This document shows, piece by piece, positions 18,132 through 26,440 of a DNA stretch of 64,000 nt (positions within the stretch are counted from its first letter, which is position 1; the number at the start of each line of letters is the position of its first letter). This stretch comes from Thiomicrorhabdus sp041583835. Its GTDB lineage: Bacteria > Pseudomonadota > Gammaproteobacteria > Thiomicrospirales > Thiomicrospiraceae. Under the pieces are notes generated by a model. That model searched no databases. It was not told the origin of the DNA and saw only the letters and a program-made list of their open reading frames with translations. The translations under genes and the position numbers were made by a program. The stretch spans positions 1 through 64,000 of the forward strand of contig NZ_JBFHFC010000003.1 in the NCBI RefSeq assembly GCF_041583835.1, given 5' to 3'.

Positions 18132-18470
18132 ATGAAACAGATTACTGCCATTATCAAACCGTTTAAATTGGACGATGTACGTGATGCTCTACATGAAATC
18201 GGCATCCACGGTATGACGGTTACTGAAGTCAAAGGTTACGGCCGTCAGAAAGGACACACTGAAATGTACCGTGGTGCAGAGTACGTGGTTGACTTCCTAC
18301 CTAAATTGAAACTTGAAATTGCAGTGTCTGCGTCGATTGTAGAATCCGCAGTAGAAGCGATTATCAACGCGGCTCAAACGGGTAAAATTGGTGACGGTAA
18401 AATCTTCGTGACAAGCATTGAACAGACAATCCGTATCCGTACGGGTGAAACAGGTGAAGAAGCGCTATAA
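18132..18470 (+). CDS. glnB: Nitrogen regulatory protein P-II
   Basis: 112 residues, the standard PII length. PII signals carbon/nitrogen status through 2-oxoglutarate and ATP/ADP binding. Visible features are the T-loop with the uridylylation Tyr at position 51 (MYRGAEYVVDFLPK), the B-loop TGKIGDGKIFV and the C-terminal RIRTGETGEEAL. GlnB and GlnK cannot be told apart from sequence alone; no amtB is next to it. Expected partners include NtrB, encoded at 26.4-27.5 kb. Strong SD (GAGGA) precedes the start. Confidence 0.92.
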   Translation: MKQITAIIKPFKLDDVRDALHEIGIHGMTVTEVKGYGRQKGHTEMYRGAEYVVDFLPKLKLEIAVSASIVESAVEAIINAAQTGKIGDGKIFVTSIEQTIRIRTGETGEEAL

Positions 18471-18499
18471 GTTCGTAGCACAATACTTCAACTGTATTC

Positions 18500-18525
18500 A
18501 AACGCCGCTTTATTGCGGCGTTTTT
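18500..18525 (+). terminator. Rho-independent terminator after the PII gene
   Basis: AAACGCCGC paired with GCGGCGTTT around a six-base loop, followed by TT and further T-rich sequence. Ends the psd-PII unit. Confidence 0.9.
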
Positions 18526-18569
18526 ATTTCCGGGCCATTTCCCCTATCAGGCAAATAGGATTGACTCCC

Positions 18570-21065
18570 TTAACTTTTTGATTTATCGGGTTTCGGCGAT
18601 TTCGATTTACGAACCTTTCCCGTTTTTTTCTCCTGTCCGTTTACCGATTTTTTGGATTCGGAAAACTGCTCGCGTAATTCGGTCAACTTACGGATTTGCC
18701 GTTCGATCATCCCATTCAGGCTTTCTTTCGGATACTCTCCGTTTTCATCGGCCACACCAATTTCCAAGCCGGTCAATAACGCCATGACTTCATCAATCGC
18801 GGTCACGCTATAAACCGTAAACTTGCCGTTTTCCACGGCTTCAACCACCGACGCTTTCAACATAAGATGCTTAACGTTCGACGCCGGTATGATTACACCC
18901 TGCTCACCCGTCAGACCGCGAGCTTCGCAGATATCGAAAAACCCCTCGATCTTTTCGTTAACGCCGCCGATTGCTTGAATCTCACCATGCTGATTGACCG
19001 ATCCGGTGACCGCCAGACTCTGTTTCAACGGCACATCCGCCAAAGCGGAAAGCAAGGCACAGAGTTCGGCTGCAGAAGCGCTGTCGCCCTCGATCATGCC
19101 GTAAGACTGTTCGAACACGAGACTGGCGGACAGGGCTAAAGGACGTTCCTTAGCATAACGGTAAGCCAGATAAGACGACAGTATCATCACCCCCTTAGAA
19201 TGAATCGCACCGCCCAATTCCACTTCCCGTTCGATATCGATCACCTTTCCACTTCCCAGGCGAGCGGTCGCCGTAATTCTGGAAGGTCGGCCAAACGAAT
19301 AATCGTCCAACTGAATCACACTCAGACCGTTCACCTGTGCAACCGCCTCGCCACTGGTATTCACCAGATAGGTTCCACGCAAAATCTCTTCCTGAATCCG
19401 TTCGCGAATCTGGTCCATGCGATAAAGCCGGGTGTCGATCACTTTCTGGACGTCATCCCGGGTAATGTATTCACGGTCGGACTCTTTCGCCCAATAATCG
19501 GATTCTTTCAACAAATCGGACAGATGCCCCATGTGCAGCGAAACCTTTTCGGAATCCTGTGCCAAACGTGACGAGTGTTCGATGATCCGTTCCACCGCGC
19601 CCTTTTCCAAAGGCAACAAATCGTTCTGCTTTTGCAAAGCGGCGATCATACGCGCATACAGTTCCATCGATGTATCGTCACGGTCCATATCTTCGGCGAA
19701 ATCGACCGCCACTTTAAACAACAGGTCAAATTCGGGATCGTACTGTTTCAAAAGGTAATACAGCAGACGGCTTCCGCTCAACACCACTTTGACGTCCACC
19801 GGAATCGGTTCCGGCTGCAAAGACGTGGTGCTCGCCAAACTTAACACCTGCTCCAACGATTCAATCTTAATTTCCCGCGAACGCAAAATCCGTTTCAAAC
19901 CGTCCCAAGCGTAAAGGGAAGACAACACTTTGCGTGCGTCCAGCACCAGATATCCGCCGTTAGCCAAATGCAGAGCACCGGGCTTAATCAAAGAGAAATC
20001 GGTAATTAACGTTCCGAACTGGGCGATGTGTTCAATCCGTCCGATGAGATTCTGATAGGTCGGGTTATCCTCGAAAATAACCGGCGCACCTTCGGTTTTA
20101 GCGTTATCCACCAGCACATTCACCTCATAACCGGTAAACTCGGGCGGCAATTTATTCGAAGTCTGACCGCTGGCTTTCTTTTCGGCACCGAATTTTCGGA
20201 ACAGCTCGACATTATCGATAATGTCCTGCTTCGCGTTCTGCATGAACGTCTTCACGTCGTCCAATTCCGCATAATCCGTTTGCAGATCGTCCGCGTAATG
20301 CGTGACCGTCAACTGGGTGATTTCGCGATTAAGATCCTTAACCTTATCCCGTGTCTCTTTCTGCCACACCGGAATCTTTAGAAGCAACTGTTTCAAATCA
20401 TCCTGCATCTCTTCCACCACTCGGGTGATGATCTGCTTTTCTTCTTCCGGAAGCTTTTCGAATTCTTCCGGCAACATGGCTTTACCGTCTTTATTCTTAG
20501 GTCCTAAATTCCAGCCGGTCGAGGTGCGAACCATAATAATGTTATTGCGTTCGGCCTTGGCCGCAATCTCTTCCAACGCCTGATCTTCACGCCGAACGTA
20601 TTCGTCGTGAAGTGCCTGAAAAGCCGTGTGATATTCGTCGCTTTCGAACGCCGCCGGAATCGCGGCCAGAATATCGATCACAAACTGCTGCATATCCTGC
20701 TGCAACTTGCGGCCGACGCCTTTGGGCAATTTAAGAACAAGCGGTTTATGCGGGTGTTCGAAATTATTAACGTAACACCAGTCGAACGGGGCTTCGGCTT
20801 GCTTGGATTCCTCTTCGAGCAATTCTTTAACCGTGGTGTGCTTCCCCAAACCGGTGGAACCGAGAACAAACAGGTTATACCCTTCGTGCTTGATATCGAC
20901 ACCGAATTTCAGCGCTTCCATCGCACGGGATTGACCGATGTGTTCCGTAATTTCCTCAAGCTCGTCCGTCGTGGTAAACGCCAGGTTTGAAAGACTGCAG
21001 GCATGGTACAAATCGTCTTGAGCGACGCTATATGATTGATTATTTCCAGCCTTGATTTCTTTCAT
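18570..21065 (-). CDS. Lon-like ATP-dependent protease with AAA_32 domain
   Basis: 831 residues. N-terminal region with a Walker A variant (LGSTGLGKHTT) around residue 70, a coiled-coil-rich middle (residues 150-260), an ATPase second half (GGYLVLDARKVL) and a C-terminal Lon protease domain. The Ser-Lys dyad is in EGDSASAAELCALLSAL (Ser near 660) and GGVNEKIEGFFD (Lys near 704). It resembles E. coli YcbZ-type LonB-like proteins. No membrane segment is seen. It should degrade cytosolic proteins; the substrate class is unknown. The extreme C-terminus is very basic (KKTGKVRKSKSPKPDKSKS). Confidence 0.9.
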   Translation of the reverse strand: MKEIKAGNNQSYSVAQDDLYHACSLSNLAFTTTDELEEITEHIGQSRAMEALKFGVDIKHEGYNLFVLGSTGLGKHTTVKELLEEESKQAEAPFDWCYVNNFEHPHKPLVLKLPKGVGRKLQQDMQQFVIDILAAIPAAFESDEYHTAFQALHDEYVRREDQALEEIAAKAERNNIIMVRTSTGWNLGPKNKDGKAMLPEEFEKLPEEEKQIITRVVEEMQDDLKQLLLKIPVWQKETRDKVKDLNREITQLTVTHYADDLQTDYAELDDVKTFMQNAKQDIIDNVELFRKFGAEKKASGQTSNKLPPEFTGYEVNVLVDNAKTEGAPVIFEDNPTYQNLIGRIEHIAQFGTLITDFSLIKPGALHLANGGYLVLDARKVLSSLYAWDGLKRILRSREIKIESLEQVLSLASTTSLQPEPIPVDVKVVLSGSRLLYYLLKQYDPEFDLLFKVAVDFAEDMDRDDTSMELYARMIAALQKQNDLLPLEKGAVERIIEHSSRLAQDSEKVSLHMGHLSDLLKESDYWAKESDREYITRDDVQKVIDTRLYRMDQIRERIQEEILRGTYLVNTSGEAVAQVNGLSVIQLDDYSFGRPSRITATARLGSGKVIDIEREVELGGAIHSKGVMILSSYLAYRYAKERPLALSASLVFEQSYGMIEGDSASAAELCALLSALADVPLKQSLAVTGSVNQHGEIQAIGGVNEKIEGFFDICEARGLTGEQGVIIPASNVKHLMLKASVVEAVENGKFTVYSVTAIDEVMALLTGLEIGVADENGEYPKESLNGMIERQIRKLTELREQFSESKKSVNGQEKKTGKVRKSKSPKPDKSKS

Positions 21066-21152
21066 AACACCTCGATTCCCTTCAACGTCGTAAGATGATC
21101 GATACGAAACCAGATAAAGTCCCGTACGGTTTATTTCAAATAATATAGATAC

Positions 21153-21181
21153 AATTTAACGCCGTTTAACCACCATGTAAA
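21153..21181 (-). promoter_or_regulatory. Possible promoter of the Lon-like protease gene
   Basis: TTTACA (21176-21181) and TAAATT (21153-21158) on the minus strand with a 17-base spacer, about 90 bases before the gene start. Confidence 0.4.
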
Positions 21182-21337
21182 CAAGGGTATAAAAGACATT
21201 GAAAAACTATTTGCCTGAAATCATAAAATACCAAGAAAGGTTCTAAAAATAGAATAAAGATTAAACGTAACAAGAAAACCTGACAGGCTCTTCCAGATCG
21301 TTATAAAAAGAGTTTCAAACGATTGATCAGACCGAAC

Positions 21338-21925
21338 TCACAAAGCGCTGTCGATAAACAAAACGGCCGCAACGGTAACAATCGCAATCAATAACGTTCT
21401 TAGCCCCGACCATAACCAAAAAGTCTGGCTGATTTTGCCTAGAAACACGCCCAAAACAAAAATACAGACCATTGCTATGGCAATTGAACCCAGAAACGGT
21501 GAAAACGGCCAAGCTTGAAACCATTTGGCCGCAAAAAGAGGCGTCAAAATCAGAAGCGATAGAATAAACGGAGAAAAACCGTTCACCAACGCCACCAGAA
21601 CGGGAAGATAACGGCTGGCTTCGCCGTAATCACTCTGCTTGAGATCCGTCACTAGCGCTTTTTCCAGATCGCGAAGTTCCTTTTCGCGTTCGGCCTTTTC
21701 ACTCAAATAAGCACTGCTAATACCGCTGATAAACAAAGCGATCGTCGCCCCTAAGCACGCACTTAAGGCCACGGACAGATCGGTCATACCGCTAATGTAA
21801 AACCCCGTCACCATCCCCAGAATAGTCAAAGCGCCGTCGAAACCGTTGGTGACCATATAACGCCGGGCGATGCTTCTCGCCCGTAACAGATGCAACATCA
21901 AATGGGGTTTATTGGTGGCATTCAT
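21338..21925 (-). CDS. VIT1/CCC1-family transporter, TIGR00267-like
   Basis: 195 residues with about five membrane spans. NGFDGALTILGMVTGFYISG in the first span corresponds to the NDG(L/I)-type signature of VIT1/CCC1 iron or manganese transporters, with NGFDG in place of NDG. The charged helix SEKAEREKELRDLEKALVTD between spans 2 and 3 matches the cytoplasmic metal-binding helices of the family but is shorter. It follows a DUF211 gene by 47 bases on the same strand. A second, more typical VIT protein lies at 47875. Metal specificity cannot be read. Confidence 0.75.
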   Translation of the reverse strand: MNATNKPHLMLHLLRARSIARRYMVTNGFDGALTILGMVTGFYISGMTDLSVALSACLGATIALFISGISSAYLSEKAEREKELRDLEKALVTDLKQSDYGEASRYLPVLVALVNGFSPFILSLLILTPLFAAKWFQAWPFSPFLGSIAIAMVCIFVLGVFLGKISQTFWLWSGLRTLLIAIVTVAAVLFIDSAL

Positions 21926-21972
21926 AAGATAGGAATTCCGTCGAATTCATAATGGATTGAAAAACAAATCGA

Positions 21973-22239
21973 TCAGACCTGTTCGGAACCGATTACTTCC
22001 ACTTCATCAATACTGTGGATAGAGCCGCCCATCTTTTCAATGGCTGCCGCCAAATCCTCAAAGCGGATATTACTTCCTTCAATCGTAATAACCGTGGTTT
22101 CCGTTTTCTCGTCCACCTCGGTCACATCCAAATTCACCCAATAGTCAGATGACAAATCCGCCAACGTCGAAGCAAACGCAATCGCGTTAGGCTGATGGGG
22201 TTTGAGTACATCCAGTACCAATCTGCGGATTGTGGCCAT
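21973..22239 (-). CDS. DUF211 family protein
   Basis: 88 residues, no membrane segment. The sequence RRLVLDVLKPHQPNAIAFASTLADL followed by VNLDVTEVDEKTETTVITIEG and a C-terminal helix and strand fits DUF211, a small ferredoxin-fold family known mainly from archaea. Its molecular function is not established to my knowledge. It probably works with the VIT/CCC1-like transporter encoded just downstream. Acidic residues are concentrated in the middle and at the C-terminus, which could suit metal binding; this is inference. Confidence 0.75.
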   Translation of the reverse strand: MATIRRLVLDVLKPHQPNAIAFASTLADLSSDYWVNLDVTEVDEKTETTVITIEGSNIRFEDLAAAIEKMGGSIHSIDEVEVIGSEQV

Positions 22240-22256
22240 GTTTAATCCTCAATAAT

Positions 22257-22685
22257 TTATGACTTTTGATCCCATCCAACAACATAATCGTCATCTAATG
22301 TGATTCGAAGTCCATACCTATTCCCACCTTGATGATTGTATTTCCATACTTCTTTTTTCTTAGTTTTTAAAATCTTTTGGTCAATATCACTTGGCTGACC
22401 GATCGAATCCAACAATTGTTGACTCGTTTGTCCTTGCCAAAATTTTTGAGCCATTAAGTTTTCAACTAATTCATCATCCTGATATTTATTTTTTAAATAT
22501 TCTTTACGCTTTTTGATTTGAATAGACTTAAACCATATGTAGAAACCTATCCCCAGAGCTACCAATAAAGCCAACACACCCCACCCAATAGACTCACCTA
22601 ACTTCATCATTATAAGCACAGGCAACGCAATAACAACTAGCCAAAATATGGCTTGAACTTCAGCTTTATTCATTCGTTTTGCCAT
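22257..22685 (-). CDS. Small membrane protein with BamE/SmpA-like C-terminal region
   Basis: 142 residues. Two membrane segments at about residues 11-50 (AIFWLVVIALPVLIMM and GVLALLVALGIGFYIWF) are followed by a basic stretch and a C-terminal domain with FWQGQTSQQLLDSIGQPSDID, then WKYNHQGGNRYGLRITLDDDYVVGW. That pattern (a G-x-T helix, LG-P turn, W-Y strand, final strand) resembles the SmpA/OmlA fold. The gene and its upstream 230 bases are visibly richer in A+T than the neighbourhood, so it may have been acquired. Function unknown. Confidence 0.65.
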   Translation of the reverse strand: MAKRMNKAEVQAIFWLVVIALPVLIMMKLGESIGWGVLALLVALGIGFYIWFKSIQIKKRKEYLKNKYQDDELVENLMAQKFWQGQTSQQLLDSIGQPSDIDQKILKTKKKEVWKYNHQGGNRYGLRITLDDDYVVGWDQKS

Positions 22686-22916
22686 TGATCCCCCTTCTCC
22701 AACTATTAGTCCAAGCCTACAAAAGATAAGATTCTTTTGAAGAATAAAAAACTGAAATATAACCTTACTTTTTAAGATATTACACGTATTAAACTCTAAT
22801 AAAAACCATTCAATCTAAATTTCAAACTGCATATTCCATTTTTCTAGCAGTACCTCCTATGAATGGTTATGATAAACCTGCGGTAAAACCAACCCACCAC
22901 CGACAAGTGAGCTGAC

Positions 22917-23533
22917 ATGCATAAAGCACGTGAATTGATTGCGGAAATCAAGCAACTCGAAGCCGAGTTACTTCAAGAGCTCCAGAAGCAGGAAGATAAA
23001 TTCCTCTATAAAACCGAAAACCACAAAGTGGTCTTCGACGAAGCCGCTTTAAAAAAGCACAAACAACAGGCGAGCAATCTCTTCGCCTATCTGGCCGAAG
23101 TGCCTATCCTGAATTTCATCACTTTCCCGGTCATATGGTTCGGTATTTTTCCGGCCTTGTTCATGGACTTGGTGGTGAGCATTTATCAATCGATCTGCTT
23201 TCGGGTCTACGGCATCCCACGGGTTAAACGCAGCGACTACATCGTGATCGACCGCCACAATTACGTTACCTGAATTTCATCGAGCGTATGAACTGTGTCT
23301 ATTGCGGTTATTTCAACGGTCTGGTGGCGTACGCACAGGAAGTCTCTGGACGTACGGAACAGTATTGGTGTCCGATCAAACACGCCACAAAGATCAAAAG
23401 TATGCATAATCATTACCATAAGTTTGTGGAATTCGGTGATTACGAGGATTACCAAAACAAGCTTCTACAAATCCGCAAGGACTATGAAGAATTGAAATCG
23501 GAATCCGAAAAAACCGAGCACAACGCAACTTAA
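22917..23533 (+). pseudogene. Membrane protein with Cys-rich C-terminal half, split by a one-base frameshift
   Basis: Two consecutive frames read as one protein. The first (22917-23273) gives an N-terminal coiled coil, a hydrophobic region (AEVPILNFITFPVIWFG... to about residue 95) and ends DRHNYVT-stop. The second frame continues without a gap from TAC at 23267 as YLNFIERMNCVYCGYFNG, then RTEQYWCPIKHATK. Adding one base near 23265-23266 (GT to, for instance, GCT) gives DRHNYAYLNFIERMNCVYCGY, about 205 residues, which agrees with the conserved family pattern DRHxLAYLNxIEKLNCVYCGYxNG that I recall. CVYCGY and WCPIKH could bind a metal. Either a real inactivating deletion or a sequencing error; no slippery heptamer is seen that would suggest programmed shifting. 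Confidence 0.75.
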
Positions 23534-23597
23534 GTATTGAGCTTCAACGTCACTCCAAAGCGAGTGAATCGATTTCTTCATCCAAAGGAGAATAAAT

Positions 23598-24185
23598 ATG
23601 AGCAAGCGCATTCTTATCATTCAAGGTCATCCTGACCCTCAAAAAAACCATTACGGCAATGCTTTGGCCGATGCCTACATTAAAGGGGCTCAGGCCGGCG
23701 GCCATGAAGTCGAGTTAGTGTCAGTGGCGGATTTGGAGTTTCCGTTTTTACGAACGGACAAAGATTTCAACGATGGCGAAGCGCCCGAATCAATCCGGAA
23801 AGTACAGGATAAAATCAGCGCGGCGGATCATCTGGTTCTGTTCTATCCGCTCTGGATGGGGACTATGCCCGCTCTGCTAAAAGCTTTTATAGAACAGACA
23901 TTGCGCCCCGGCTTTGCATTCTCTTACGAAGGCATCAACGGCTGGCCAAGAAAACTACTCAAAGGCAAAAGTGCTCGCGTCGTCATCACCATGGGCATGC
24001 CGGGATTCATTTACCGCTGGTTTTATTGCGCACACAGTTTGAAGAACTTAAAACGTAACATATTGGCGGCTTCCGGAATTTCGCCGGTGAGACACACGCT
24101 TGTCGGAATGGTGGAAGGGATGAGCAAAACCCAACGTAAAAAATGGCTGAATAAACTTGAGGATTTGGGGAAAAACGGGGGCTAA
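23598..24185 (+). CDS. NAD(P)H-dependent oxidoreductase, flavodoxin-2 fold (NQO1/KefF-like)
   Basis: 195 residues. Flavin-binding start RILIIQGHPDPQKNHYGNALADAY and the second FMN/FAD loop LVLFYPLWMGTMPALLKAFIEQTL with PGFAF place it with quinone reductases of the NQO1, KefF and MdaB type. It should transfer two electrons from NAD(P)H to quinones or nitro compounds. No membrane segment or signal. Strong SD (AAAGGAG) precedes the ATG. It converges on the methyltransferase-like gene with only one base between the stops. Confidence 0.88.
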   Translation: MSKRILIIQGHPDPQKNHYGNALADAYIKGAQAGGHEVELVSVADLEFPFLRTDKDFNDGEAPESIRKVQDKISAADHLVLFYPLWMGTMPALLKAFIEQTLRPGFAFSYEGINGWPRKLLKGKSARVVITMGMPGFIYRWFYCAHSLKNLKRNILAASGISPVRHTLVGMVEGMSKTQRKKWLNKLEDLGKNGG

Positions 24186-24186
24186 T

Positions 24187-24975
24187 TCAAAGAATGGAAA
24201 CACCCACTTGATGCGTCTGACTGTAATTCCGAGAAGCCTCGCCTAACGGCATGACCTGCCAATCCCAAACTTTCTGGGTGTCCGGTTTATGCACTTCCCA
24301 CCAGGGATCAAACTCTTTGATTAACTGGCCGCTGCGATCGAGACGTCGAACCCAGCGGTCGGCAATCAAACAGACTGCGGCATTATCTTGTTGTCTCTCG
24401 CTAAACAGCTGAAGATAATGCAGATGCGAAGCCATCAGCATTTGCCCCAAGCTATCTGCTTCGGCGTCATCGAGATCGTAGCGTGTCTGCAACCACTTGA
24501 CGGGCATCAACGGCAACTGGGTAAGCAAATTGAGAGAAACCACCAAATCGATTTCCGGATCATCCAACCAGGCTTTAGGAATGGAAACATCGGGCTTGCC
24601 GTGATATATGGCATCCAATGATTCGGTTACATCGTGTTCGATCAACTGTACATTTGGATAAGAAGCCGCCTGACGGCGGGCATTCGGAAGGAAAAGCAAG
24701 TCTACCAACAATACCTGCTGAAATTGCCGGCTAAGCGCTTGTAACGGAATGTCTTGTAAAGTACCGGCACCGAAAATCAGTGCCTTGCGTTTATGTTCGC
24801 ACACCTCGGCGGTTTCCAGAATGGCATCCCGGCAGGCTTGGTAATGCGGCTGCCACGAGTCGTGGCAGCGCTGCGCTCTCGAAGCCATGGCAATCGATTC
24901 TTTCAAGAACCGCATCGGTTTGACGTATGGCAAAACCGTCGGGGTTCGAAGATATTGCCAGATTTCCCAGATCAC
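24187..24975 (-). CDS. Putative SAM-dependent methyltransferase-like protein
   Basis: 262 residues. KALIFGAGTLQDIPLQAL is a motif I-like glycine loop, LLVDLLFLPNARRQAA the acidic end of strand 2, VQLIEHDVTES the motif II region and DLVVSLNLLTQLPL the motif IV region of class I methyltransferases. The C-terminal part is Trp-rich (WEVHKPDTQKVWDWQVMPLGEASRNYS). Catalytic function is unproven and the substrate unknown. It lies 27 bases after ntrC on the same strand and closes a five-gene unit that starts at 28424. Confidence 0.65.
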   Translation of the reverse strand: MIWEIWQYLRTPTVLPYVKPMRFLKESIAMASRAQRCHDSWQPHYQACRDAILETAEVCEHKRKALIFGAGTLQDIPLQALSRQFQQVLLVDLLFLPNARRQAASYPNVQLIEHDVTESLDAIYHGKPDVSIPKAWLDDPEIDLVVSLNLLTQLPLMPVKWLQTRYDLDDAEADSLGQMLMASHLHYLQLFSERQQDNAAVCLIADRWVRRLDRSGQLIKEFDPWWEVHKPDTQKVWDWQVMPLGEASRNYSQTHQVGVSIL

Positions 24976-25002
24976 AACCGGTTTCGAGCAGCCCGGAACG
25001 GA

Positions 25003-26436
25003 CTAATCGTCCAGACCAAGGGCTTGGGTTTTGCGTGTTAGGGTATTTCTACCCCACCCCAGCAAAACCGCCGCTTTCTGACGATGATTGTGGCTGGCTT
25101 TCAACGCCTCTTCAATCAACACTTTTTCAAAAATCGGTTCGGCTTCAGTATGAACACCCTCTTTACCGGATACCAAAAACGCTTCCGCCCAGCGGCGTAA
25201 CGGTGTTTCCCAATCGTCGCCGCTATCGTCCGACGATTTGAATTCGCTTGGATTTCTCAAGTCGAGCGGTAAGTCTTCCATGTGAACGGTTTTATCCGGC
25301 GCCATGATCGTCAACCAGGTACATAGACTGCGCAACTGACGGACGTTACCCGGCCACGGAAGACTGCTCAAGAAACGCTCCACGTCTTTGCTTAAATGTT
25401 TTTCTTCCAAGCCGAGTGCTTTCGATTCTTTATCAAGATAGAAACGCAGCAACAGCGGAATATCTTCGCGACGCTCACGCAAGGCCGGCACCTTGATACG
25501 AATGATATTCAGGCGGTACAGCAAATCTTCACGGAAGCTGCCTTCACGTACCAGCTGTTCCATGTTCTGATGCGTCGCCGCTACGATACGCACATCGGTT
25601 TTGATCGGATTCTTACCACCGACACGATAGAAACTGCCGTCGTTCAATACACGCAACAGACGGGTTTGAAGATCGACCGGCATATCCCCGATTTCGTCCA
25701 AAAACAAGGTTCCGCCATTGGCCTGCTCAAAACGCCCGATACGCTGAGAATGTGCGCCGGTGAAAGCGCCTTTCTCATGACCGAACAATTCGGATTCCAA
25801 TAGTTCGCGCGGAATCGCCGCCGTGTTAAGAGCGACAAACGGATGTTCGGCACGCGGACTGAGTTCATGCAACGCTTGCGCGACCAACTCTTTACCGGTA
25901 CCGGTCTCACCGTTGATCAGCACGGTAACATCCAATTGCGAAACGCGACCGAGTACGCGGAACACTTCCTGCATTGCCGGAGCAACCCCGATGATGTTCA
26001 AAGGTTGCTTGTCATGCGAACGTTTACGGCGGCTCTTTTGAACGCCACCCGACATTTTACGTTTGATTGCGCGCTCAACCAGCGCCATCGCTTCATCGAT
26101 ATCAAACGGTTTCGGTAAATATTCAAATGCCTTGCTTTGATAAGATTTAACCGCGGTATCCAAGTCGGCATGCGCCGTCATGATGATGACCGGTATACTC
26201 TTGTCACGTTCATGAATGGCTTCCATAAAAGTCAAACCGTCCATATCGGGCATACGTACATCACTGACGATTACGGTCGGTGGCATATCATCGAAGGCCT
26301 GCAAGGCCATCAGCGGAGAGTCGAACGCTTTCACGACATAAGGTTTGTCTTCCAACGCAGTTTCCAATACCCAGCGAATCGAGGCATCATCATCTACAAT
26401 CCAAACGACGGGCGACATTTCTTCTTCATTCTGCAT
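25003..26436 (-). CDS. ntrC: Nitrogen regulation response regulator NtrC
   Basis: 477 residues. Receiver domain with VDDD, the phosphoacceptor Asp near residue 59 (SDVRMPDMDG) and TAHAD. The central sigma-54 AAA+ domain shows Walker A GETGTGKELV, the GAFTGA loop (KGAFTGAHSQRIGRFEQA), Walker B GGTLFLDEIGD and FREDLLYRLNII. A Fis-type helix-turn-helix closes the protein (HRQKAAVLLGWGRNTLTRKTQ). It activates sigma-54 promoters of nitrogen assimilation genes when phosphorylated by NtrB. The start codon lies four bases downstream of the ntrB stop. Confidence 0.94.
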   Translation of the reverse strand: MQNEEEMSPVVWIVDDDASIRWVLETALEDKPYVVKAFDSPLMALQAFDDMPPTVIVSDVRMPDMDGLTFMEAIHERDKSIPVIIMTAHADLDTAVKSYQSKAFEYLPKPFDIDEAMALVERAIKRKMSGGVQKSRRKRSHDKQPLNIIGVAPAMQEVFRVLGRVSQLDVTVLINGETGTGKELVAQALHELSPRAEHPFVALNTAAIPRELLESELFGHEKGAFTGAHSQRIGRFEQANGGTLFLDEIGDMPVDLQTRLLRVLNDGSFYRVGGKNPIKTDVRIVAATHQNMEQLVREGSFREDLLYRLNIIRIKVPALRERREDIPLLLRFYLDKESKALGLEEKHLSKDVERFLSSLPWPGNVRQLRSLCTWLTIMAPDKTVHMEDLPLDLRNPSEFKSSDDSGDDWETPLRRWAEAFLVSGKEGVHTEAEPIFEKVLIEEALKASHNHRQKAAVLLGWGRNTLTRKTQALGLDD

Positions 26437-26440
26437 TCAC

